Of a DNA stretch of 21,473 nt, positions 1-7,319 are shown piece after piece. Location: positions 1 through 21,473 of the forward strand of contig JAIVFH010000414.1 of the NCBI GenBank assembly GCA_025765595.1, written 5' to 3'. This DNA comes from Obelidium mucronatum (lineage: Eukaryota > Chytridiomycota > Chytridiomycetes > Chytridiales > Chytriomycetaceae). The first letter of the stretch is position 1. Every line of letters begins with the position of its first letter. The position numbers and the translations under genes were made by a program. The notes beneath the pieces are model-generated. The model did no database searches and had not been told where the DNA came from. It saw only the letters and a program-made list of their open reading frames with translations.

Positions 1-156
1 GATGAAATTTACCTTACGATAGGTATCATAGGTTATCTCGCGAACCTCGAGAATAGGCATCGATATGTCCTTATTCTGGATACAACGTGCAAAGACGCAA
101 TTGCAGCCCCAGCCGATAATTCACAATTTCACCTCGACCATGAATCTATAATTTAA
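1..156 (+). CDS. Possible 3' end of a gene cut by the left edge (unrecognised)
   Basis: Frame 1 is open from the first base for 51 codons to a TAA at 154-156. The residues are mixed hydrophobic and charged (for example RYVLILDTTCKDA) and match no family I recognise. There is no AATAAA just downstream on this strand. The opposite strand offers an equally weak alternative: ATG at 60-58, 16 codons and a GTAAAT donor at 12, running off the edge. A 51-codon open stretch can occur by chance, so this is only a candidate. Confidence 0.2.
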   Translation, partial: DEIYLTIGIIGYLANLENRHRYVLILDTTCKDAIAAPADNSQFHLDHESII

Positions 157-1499
157 ATTCAATTTATTGGGAGTTGGTGTATGTGATTCTCGTTTCCCAC
201 CTCGTCCTTCAGTAACGCGAAAGGCTTTCCAACCATCTTGATATGATCGAAACATTCACCAAATAGCGCGTTAGCTGTAAAAATATGACCAAAGCTTGGA
301 ATCTTGGATTCGCAAGGGCGGCGTTAAATCCCGAAGATATTTGTCTTGTTCCAGCAAATTGGCTGTCTGTCGTTGCAAAGAACTTCCAAACACCGACGCT
401 CTAACCAAAACACGGAATTGATACTACAAAGTGCGCTTCGAGTGTATGTCAGGATATCTGCACGCCTCTTGTTCATGGAGTGAACGACGTCCCTCAAACA
501 AATTTGGCCATGAGTGAACAACCACCTTTTATTTCGATTGCCATCGCGATTCGCTTTATATCTCGGTTAAGACTTGACTTCTGTATGTATATCTGAACTC
601 AAGATGATCTCTGTATTTGGGTGTCAAGTTGTTTCGATTTGTTTGTCTCAATGGTTATATGCGTTCTACAGCACGCCCGAACATGTTCTTATTCCACTTC
701 TGAGGCACTAGGAGTCCATAATCAAATTAATTCGGTTATTTTGAATCCGCGGGAACCGTAGCCTCGGTGCTATCGCAAGTGAGACCAAAGAGGCTGTGAT
801 GAACTCCCCGGACAAAAGTCAACTTCTTAAAATACCTGTCAAAACAGCAACAAAAACCAAACGTTGGAAATATTCACTTTTGAAAACGGCGGTAATTTCA
901 TGTTTAAGAACTTTGCACTTGTGAGCGGCCCCCTACCTGTTCCTCGAAACACCAAAATGCGTGGATTGTCGGCCTTTGAAAAAAAAAAAAGAATTGTCAG
1001 ATTCTGAAAGCAAGTATAAAAACGCCCTCCTGTTTTCCCCCTAAGTTCAAACCCCAAAAAAAAACAGTTTCCGCCACCCCCCCTCTCTCCTCCTCTGCCT
1101 GGGTCCCATTTGGAAGCTTTGATGTTTTTTCTCCCCTTAGCTTCCTCATGTTGACCCCTCTGTAACTGATGAAACTCGGTGTGACTTGTGTCCACCACCC
1201 CTGCTGATTGCATGACTTTATTTGACCTTGTGCGACAGGGGTGCAGGATTGGGGACCAGACCATGCATCGGACACTGGGCTTTTTTTCTCCCAGACTGAC
1301 GCGTGGACCCCCGATCCACTGGCTTTAATTTTGTCAGCGGCTTAATCAAGTTTTGAAACTGTCTTTTGGTGGGGTGCAAAACTTTAAAATTGATGAAAAC
1401 CCTTTACACTTTTTTCTTTTATTCTTTTGTTTTTTTTTTTTGTTTTCTTATGAGGGGGTTATAGTCTACTGTAAAGTGGACTCTCAGTAATGGTAAACC
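157..1499. other. Non-coding or degenerate stretch, no gene recognised
   Basis: Only short frames without recognisable motifs are present on either strand, for example minus-strand 521-324 and 1264-839, and none joins convincingly by splicing. The stretch has several A/T homopolymers (around 968-990, 1054-1066 and 1415-1443). An AATAAA lies on the minus strand near 170. It may be intergenic sequence or old transposon debris next to the SWIM-type gene, but nothing visible decides this. Confidence 0.5.
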
Positions 1500-1760
1500 C
1501 AGGACCCTTGCGGTGGGGGGCAGCTCTTGGAGCCGCCTCCGACGCGAGGGACCTGTGCGACCATAACACCGCAACAGGAGTCGAACCTGAAGCTGAGGGC
1601 GGTGTTGCGACGGATTGACCGCAATCCCTTTGTCGGTGTTGTGAGGGGTTTGGGGCAAAGGTTGGCGGACGAATCCGTGCGGTGGAATGGTCGCCGTGGG
1701 GGTGGTGGTCGGGGAATGGGTGGTTCGTCGGTTCGGGCCCTGCTGGGCTGGACCTGTGTT
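1500..1760. other. GC-rich island with nested inverted repeats and a B-box-like motif
   Basis: This block is clearly richer in G and C than its flanks. AACACCGC (1565-1572) pairs perfectly with GCGGTGTT (1599-1606). Inside lies a second hairpin, CAGG/CCTG, with a seven-base loop. On the minus strand it reads GGTTCGACTCC (1587-1577), which fits the RNA polymerase III B-box and resembles a tRNA T-arm. GGATTG (1612-1617) pairs with CAATCC (1622-1627), and CGGTGTT recurs at 1634-1640. No complete tRNA cloverleaf can be folded: the acceptor pairing is imperfect and there is no clear anticodon arm. Open frames cross it on both strands but lack recognisable content. Confidence 0.35.
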
Positions 1761-1958
1761 GGACTGTTTAGCCGGAGAAATTGTTCTTTAATCACTCTCT
1801 CGCAGCATCCTTTTTCTTGTTGATCGGAATAAATTGGCATTTACATTTCTCTTTATCAACCTCAAGTTTCAGGATGTCTAAAATAAAGTACAAACATCCG
1901 CAGTCCAAAACAACAACCGTCCGACTTCCCTCCCCCCAAAGTGAATTTTTCTTTGGCT

Positions 1959-1999
1959 CGTGACTAGGCAGGTGATCAACACGTGACCAGGCTGGTGAT
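1959..1999. repeat. Two 18-bp imperfect direct repeats, 23-bp period
   Basis: CGTGACTAGGCAGGTGAT at 1959-1976 and CGTGACCAGGCTGGTGAT at 1982-1999 match at 16 of 18 bases, separated by 5 bases. The junction creates a CACGTG hexamer at 1980-1985. The pair lies 20 nt beyond the stop codon of the SWIM-type gene. It may be a small tandem duplication or a binding-site pair. I see no matching copy at the other side of that gene. Confidence 0.6.
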
Positions 2000-2018
2000 T
2001 TTCGCACAGACCGACAAT

Positions 2019-3517
2019 TTATTTTCGATAGCCCCAAAACACATCATTATTCTTTCCCCATGTTGATACTGTTCCCCTCTGCCGACGCAGCTTCTTAAAT
2101 TTATCACACCAGCGGCTAAATTGTTTAGCACTTCCAATCATTTTCCTGAAAAAACGATCATCTGATTTTGAATCTAAAGCTTCAAGGGCGACCTGAAGGT
2201 TCATCTTCAGATGAGCCTTTGCTGCTACCACATTCAAAGATTCATCAACATCATCGGGATCTAAATCTGATTCCTGTTCACTGCTGGGGAAGCCATCTCC
2301 AATCACAAATGATTCTTGTCTGCTCTCGGCCGTTTCCCATTCACCAGTATCTGAAATCCATCCAGTCTGATTCCCCTCCTCAAATTCCGAGTCAGCAAGC
2401 AAGGAGAGAGGCACAGCTTGATTGTGCAACGGTTGATGTACTTGGGTATTCACACCAGAAATCAGGTAGAACGGTTTCAACCGTCTCAAATGCAAAGACT
2501 TAAACATATCCGCAGGGATGGCAGAAAATTTCTCAAGGTTTGATGCCGTTGGCGGTAAATTGGGGGTCAATTTCATGGTTGCAGCCAAGACAAGATGTTT
2601 GCAGAGGAGATGGGGACTGTACTTCTGACTTCCACAGTTGCAAGTCCAATCATTAATGTTTGTCACATACATTCCATTGATTTTCGCGCTTAGCAGAGTT
2701 TTCCACGCACGCTTGCAACGGTCTTGTGTGCTGGTAAGTGATACAGTCCGCAAATTCATGAACCGACTCCCCGGAATCCGCAACAGACATTGTGGAATAG
2801 TTTCTGTAATAATAACATGAATAAGCCGATCCAGGCGCGGTCGATTCAGATGTGCAAGATCCGTGTGCTATTTGGTATTAAACTTTGTAAAATGATTCTT
2901 AATTGTAGAAACCCCACCTTCAGCTTCTCCCAATGAGACTCAACAATCATGGTTGTTCTCTTGACAGAAATTTCTTCCGTACAGCTTGCCCTTGCCCACG
3001 AACACCACCGATCCCAACGATACCACTCGTTCCACAAGTATGCCCAAACCTCACGGAGATTATTCACAACACAATGGTTATAAATTTCACGAACAGAAGC
3101 TTCCCAGATCCCTCTCGAATCGACGAAGAATCCATCTCTCTCTGGAAGAAGAGAATGGCGGCAGAAATGCTTGCACAGCAACTTGATAATGAGAGGACGA
3201 TGGGCCAAGGGACAAAATGTGTAGTTCGGGTCCTTTGAAAAAACTTCGTTGCTTGCTTCAACCTCAGGTATTCCTTCTTGAATCAAGCGACTTTCCAGTT
3301 GAGTTACAGTTAAGCTATCTAGAAGTGTTCGCGATTCTGTCCCACTATCATCTGCAGAATCCTGGTCAGAATCAACATCATCATCTACTGATCCATCAGA
3401 ATCCCCATCTCTGGCGCCAGTCTCTGATTCCTCATCATCGTTCTCAACTTGTTGTTGGAGCTTTACCATCAGCAAGTATGCTTGTTTTTCAGAGATGTCT
3501 TTGATTCCATTAAGCAT
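2019..3517 (-). CDS. SWIM-type zinc-finger protein, MULE transposon-derived
   Basis: The model has two exons, 3517-2918 and 2867-2019, joined across a 50-nt GT-AG intron, giving 482 residues. An acidic low-complexity stretch comes first (roughly residues 24-65). It is followed by a Trp-rich segment (WAYLWNEWYRWDRW, then RTTMIVESHW and NRPRLDRLIHVII) typical of fungal SWIM proteins related to MULE transposases. A SWIM finger CxC(x10)CxH follows at about C276, C278, C289 and H291. SWIM fingers bind DNA or protein partners, so the likely origin is a transposase or its accessory protein. The frame also continues upstream of the chosen ATG across a possible 46-nt intron (3576-3531) into an acidic segment open to 3689, antisense to the LRR gene and without its own ATG. 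The true 5' end is therefore uncertain, and the transposase core usually expected upstream is absent. Family identity is fairly sure; activity is doubtful. Confidence 0.8.
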
Positions 3518-3598
3518 TCTCTCAAATACTCTGAAACTCTTTTAGTTTCATTTAATCATAAATCAATGATACATACCCCAAAGTTTCATCATCATCTG

Positions 3599-4603
3599 AT
3601 GTTTCAGACTCAGATTCCCCTTGTGCTGTCGATTGCAAGAGTTGATTGTATCGGAACCGAAATAGTGCTGAACTCCAATACCCACGACATCAACCGCGTC
3701 GCTATTATCCACTATAAACCTCAGCTCCCGTTAGAAGTCATTCTTCTCATCTTCAGCTGGATTCATCCTATCGAGTTTCACCGCCGCCGCCACCGTCGCG
3801 ATCTGCAGATGCTCTCCAAACCCCTCTTTGCGCATTTAACTTCAAATCACTTTGTCCGAATGAATCTCGCGCGATTCCTACCGCCAGAGTTAACCGCTAC
3901 CAAGAGAGTCGTCGTGGAATCTCAATCAGACCAACCTTGGGATCACTTTTACTTTCTACTAGACCAGCCATATCAAGATGCGTATGCAGAGCTTGTCTTG
4001 AAAGACTTGAAGAGGTGGAGCTGGGAAGCCGTGTCTATCCAATACACCATTGACGGAGGAAGCAGAGGAATCCCCAAAAGTCTGTTTACATTGAGCAACC
4101 TTTCTTGCTTGGCTCTCGAAAATCTGGGGCTTGTCGGAGAGATTCCTCGTGAAATTGGACTCATGAGTGGGGTGGTGGAGTTGTCTTTCTCGGATAACTT
4201 GCTGTCTGGCGTGATTCCGGAGGAGATTGGGAATCTTGCCAAACTGATACGATTGGATTTGGGCTGTAACATGCTGATTGGGTGTATCCCGCAGTCGATT
4301 GGGCTGCTTGTTGAATTAAGGCAGCTCTACCTACACAATAATCAGCTTGATTCATTGATTCCTGAAACCATGGGAAACATGTTGAATCTGCAAGATGTTT
4401 TCTTGTTCAACAATAGATTAGAGGGGCGTATTCCAAAGGAATTGGCTAGGTTGACGAATTTGTGTTCTTTTCACGCGGACAATAACCAGTTGGGAGGTCC
4501 TATTCCAAAGGAGCTCGCGGCTCTGCCGCATTTATTTGAATGCGATTTACGGAATAATGCCGGTTTGTATTGTCTCGAGCAATTTCCTGCTCTCCGGTGG
4601 TAG
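3599..4603 (+). CDS. F-box-like protein with plant-type leucine-rich repeats
   Basis: The gene is intronless, 334 residues from the ATG at 3599; an in-frame ATG at 3566 is an alternative. Near the N-terminus, LPLEVILLIFSWI followed by a Leu/Phe-rich helical stretch ending in ARFLPP resembles an F-box. The C-terminal half carries about six repeats of 23-24 residues with the pattern LxxLxLxxNxLxGxIPxxxG, the plant-type LRR signature. F-box/LRR proteins usually present substrates to SCF ubiquitin ligases, and LRRs of this type mediate protein-protein binding. No signal peptide or membrane segment is evident, so a cytosolic location is inferred. The gene is divergent from the SWIM-type gene, and its first codons lie opposite a possible upstream exon of that gene. 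The LRR assignment is firm; the F-box is an inference from sequence resemblance. Confidence 0.8.
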   Translation: MFQTQIPLVLSIARVDCIGTEIVLNSNTHDINRVAIIHYKPQLPLEVILLIFSWIHPIEFHRRRHRRDLQMLSKPLFAHLTSNHFVRMNLARFLPPELTATKRVVVESQSDQPWDHFYFLLDQPYQDAYAELVLKDLKRWSWEAVSIQYTIDGGSRGIPKSLFTLSNLSCLALENLGLVGEIPREIGLMSGVVELSFSDNLLSGVIPEEIGNLAKLIRLDLGCNMLIGCIPQSIGLLVELRQLYLHNNQLDSLIPETMGNMLNLQDVFLFNNRLEGRIPKELARLTNLCSFHADNNQLGGPIPKELAALPHLFECDLRNNAGLYCLEQFPALRW

Positions 4604-4700
4604 TGAGAATAATACAATAAACATGATAAATGAAGCTTTTAAAGATTATTTTAACTTGTAAATATTGAGTTTTTTTTTTAAAAAATTTCAGAAAAATGGG

Positions 4701-6392
4701 ATGTCTCTCATGCTAGTAACTCAAAAATTGTCAATGCCATCTATCTCTATGCCGAATCTTGCCAAGATCAAAATAACACGCCGAGGACATCGCCTTCTTA
4801 CATTCTTTCTAACAGCACTCATCATGGGTGTTTTGCATATTGCATCAGTAGAGATTACATCCATGATCAAGAAGCCAAGAAGCTCACTTGTTAGCAAACA
4901 GACGGACCACTCCTCCAACAACCCTCCTTCTTCGAATCAAGTAATCGAGGAATATTTCTTTGCTATTGAAGTGCCGGCGGAAAAGAAACTCCACCCCACA
5001 TCACGGAAGTCATCAAACCAAAGAATTCCACCACAACAACAACAACGACACAAATCACAACCTTCCATCCAAAATCCAAAATTTAAAGCCAAAAGGAACG
5101 TGACGCCAATTTATTTACAACTGTACAGCAGCAAGGAATCTTTCCCCACTGCCCCACCGTATTCCCAAATCACAACCAACACACCACCCTCTAACACGTA
5201 CCAAGAACGCGTCTTTTCAAAAACAATACCGAAATTCGACCAAATCATGAACCGTTTATCCTCTCATGACACGGGCCGCTCTCTTTGGATCCCGGTTTCA
5301 GAATTTTCAATGCATCAAGGAGTTCCTGTGGGGGCTGTGGGTTGGTATGATTCGAGGGATTTTGTGGGAAAGGCGACGGGGGAAAAGTACTTTCAAGGTA
5401 TAAAAAAGCTTTCCTTGGGGTAAAAATCCTTTTAAGTCCTTAATTATGCAAAAAAGAGTGTGGATTAGATCGAAAGAGAGATTTGAGGTTCACGGACCCA
5501 AGTAAATGCGTTAATCAAAGTAGTATAGCACCCTCAAAGGATATCCCGAAACCTATAGGTGTGCGTCATGGTAGAGGTTTTCATCGAAACATTCTTCATG
5601 GTCAATATCCAAGACAGCCAAAAAAGTTCCCGTCTCATGACATCAATATTGTAAATGACAGCTTGATTACAATGCTGGCTGCGTGGAGTGAGTTTGCAGC
5701 GCGAGAGAGAATCGTGTGGTGGATCAGTCATGGAGAACTCCTCGGTTGGTTTTGGAATGCGAAACTTTTGCCTTGGGACACTGATTTGGATATTCAAGTT
5801 TCTACTGCACAGTTGCTCAGATTAATTGAATTGTAAGCTAGTTAAAATATTATTTGAAGGACAATCTTTAATCTTTTTTTTTTTTTTTTTTTTTTTAGTA
5901 ATCAGACACTCATTCGCGATCGGTTCTTGATTGACATTAATCCAAATTTGATTTGCCGGACATTTCAAGAAAATAATATTATTGATGCGAGAGTTGTCGA
6001 TACGGAATCAGGATACATGGTTGGTGGTTTAATTTTTTTTTTTTTGGGGAGCTTGTGAACCCCCCGTAATCTCAACAGTGCCTTAGATTGATATAACTGG
6101 GCTTTCTATGGTGCTTGAAAGCAAAAATTTAACGTCGTTATATTGCAAAAGCCCGCATTCGTACCAGTATGATGATTTGATGCCGTTGAGAGAAACCAAA
6201 CTGGAAGGAATACATGTGTGGAGGCCAAATAGGGCACTAAAGATTCTAATACAAGAATACCGAGAATCCGCATTGATTGTGACGCGGCATCGTCCTTATT
6301 CGTCAAGAGAGGCATACGAATGGGATCATAAAAGTAAGGAATGGATCCGGCTTCGAAAACAAATTCCTAGACCGGCTAGGATACATAGTTGA
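4701..6392 (+). CDS. LicD/fukutin-family type II membrane protein
   Basis: Four exons, 4701-5397, 5469-5832, 5899-6019 and 6087-6392, give 495 residues with matching phases at introns of 71, 66 and 67 nt. A single hydrophobic segment near residues 35-55 (LLTFFLTALIMGVLHIA) after basic residues suggests a type II membrane anchor in the Golgi or ER. A Ser/Pro/Gln-rich stem follows. The LicD core reads WWISHGELLGWFW then LPWDTDLDIQV, with candidate metal-binding aspartates at about 336, 338 and 340. Downstream come DINPN, YMIDITGL (restored exactly by splicing exon 3 to exon 4) and CKSPHSYQYDDLMPLR. LicD-type proteins transfer phosphocholine or other phospho-substituents to glycans; yeast Mnn4 is a fungal relative acting in mannosyl-phosphorylation. 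The substrate here cannot be read from the sequence. The start was set at 4701 because it is the first ATG of the frame, just ahead of the anchor. Confidence 0.88.
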
Positions 6393-6484
6393 TGAAGACT
6401 TTGGTTGCTGAATGCTTTGGAATATTTTTTGCATGCCACTTTTTTTGGGTTCATTCTTGAACCTTGTAATAATTGAGTTCAAGC

Positions 6485-6510
6485 CAATTGACGCCAAACT
6501 ACATAAAAAA
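6485..6510 (+). promoter_or_regulatory. Candidate core promoter of the GPI-protein gene
   Basis: A CCAAT box at 6485-6489 and an A-rich TATA-like stretch at about 6502-6510 lie 73 and about 50 nt ahead of the ATG at 6558, in the 165-nt gap after the LicD gene. Position and sequence are suggestive only. Confidence 0.35.
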
Positions 6511-6557
6511 GAGCGACATCTTCAGTAGGAGAAACACAAAAAACACCAAAAGCAAAA

Positions 6558-7268
6558 ATGATTGCTCGAACCGTTGCCGCCGTCTTTCTCGCGACGCTTG
6601 CCTCCGCCGCCGAACCGACGCCCAACACGCCCGCGGCGTGCCAGACGCTCGCGGTTGCGTTCCAGCAGACGAAGGACGTCTTCGCGAACGAGTGTCCGAT
6701 CGCGTCCGCGGCGAGCGCCGACGTGGCAAGCCTCAAGTGCGCGTGCGAGCCGTCGCGCCTCGCAGCGCTGACCAGCTTTGCGGCGCTCAACGCCACCGCG
6801 TGCGCCGCCGCGGCCGCGCCGCCCGTCGACGCGGGCGCCGTCGCCGCGGCGCAGACTTTGATTACGTCGGGCGTTGCGCCGGCGTGCGACGCGGCGTGCC
6901 AGCGCGTGTTTGCGGAGTACGCGCCGATCCAGACGACCTTCACCGCGTGCAGCAACGGCTCGGCGACGCCCGCCGCCGCCGCAACGTGTTTCTGCTCAGA
7001 CGCGAATCTGCGCGCGCTCGCGTCCGCCGCCGACAGCCTCGCTAAGTGCGCCTTCCTCGCCGCGTGGCCCGGCCGCTCCGCCGCGGGCTTCGCCGACGCC
7101 GAGAGCGTGCTCAGCACAGTCGCAAACCACTGCCAGAAGGCAAACTACTCGCTGCCCGCCACAACACAGGCCGCAACGGCGACTACCACTGCAAACGCAA
7201 AGTCAGGCGCATTCGCGGCGGCGGTCGGAAGCATAGCGTTTCTCCTAGCATTCGCTTCCGCTTTTTAA
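6558..7268 (+). CDS. GPI-anchored secreted protein with two six-cysteine modules
   Basis: The gene is intronless, 236 residues. An N-terminal signal peptide (MIARTVAAVFLATLASAA) and a C-terminal hydrophobic tail after a Thr/Ala-rich stretch and NAKSG predict a GPI-anchored wall or surface protein. Twelve cysteines fall into two modules: C28, 46, 61, 63, 82, 110 and C114, 131, 144, 146, 164, 192. Spacings are 18, 15, 2, 19, 28 and 17, 13, 2, 18, 28, which indicates an internal duplication. I do not recognise the family; a CFEM domain was considered but the spacing does not fit. Codon use is extreme, with G or C at nearly every third position, unlike the neighbours, so the antisense and other frames are also open. 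This may mean strong expression or a different origin. It converges with MIP1, the stop codons being 51 nt apart. Confidence 0.85.
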   Translation: MIARTVAAVFLATLASAAEPTPNTPAACQTLAVAFQQTKDVFANECPIASAASADVASLKCACEPSRLAALTSFAALNATACAAAAAPPVDAGAVAAAQTLITSGVAPACDAACQRVFAEYAPIQTTFTACSNGSATPAAAATCFCSDANLRALASAADSLAKCAFLAAWPGRSAAGFADAESVLSTVANHCQKANYSLPATTQAATATTTANAKSGAFAAAVGSIAFLLAFASAF

Positions 7269-7291
7269 GTTCATTTAAGTTATTAATATCC

Positions 7292-7305
7292 CAATAAATT
7301 TATTG
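7292..7305. terminator. 14-bp palindrome acting as poly(A) signal on both strands
   Basis: CAATAAATTTATTG is a perfect palindrome that spells AATAAA on the plus strand (7293-7298) and on the minus strand (7304-7299). It lies 24 nt after the plus-strand stop at 7268 and 15 nt after the MIP1 stop at 7320, so a single element can serve both convergent genes. Use by both transcripts is inferred from position. Confidence 0.7.
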
Positions 7306-7319
7306 TTGCTGTTCAAACG

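Noticed and set aside
1555..1640. A tRNA gene on the minus strand suggested by a T-arm/B-box motif
   Set aside because: The acceptor stem has mismatches, three extra bases separate it from the T-arm, and no anticodon arm can be formed. Kept only as a structured element.
1484..1840. 118-codon Pro/Arg-rich frame on the minus strand, and a 98-codon frame opposite it
   Set aside because: The composition follows the GC-rich island, there are no motifs, and the plus-strand frame has no ATG at its start. No basis to prefer either.
5871..5898. Long T-tract as a transcription terminator or repeat element
   Set aside because: It is the polypyrimidine tract of the second LicD-gene intron, ending in the TTTAG acceptor. 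Similar tracts precede several other acceptors here.
6473..7236. Several long overlapping frames on both strands across the GPI-protein gene (up to 212 codons)
   Set aside because: They arise from the extreme G/C third-position bias of the real gene. Only the plus frame starting at 6558 gives a signal peptide, regular cysteine spacing and a GPI tail.
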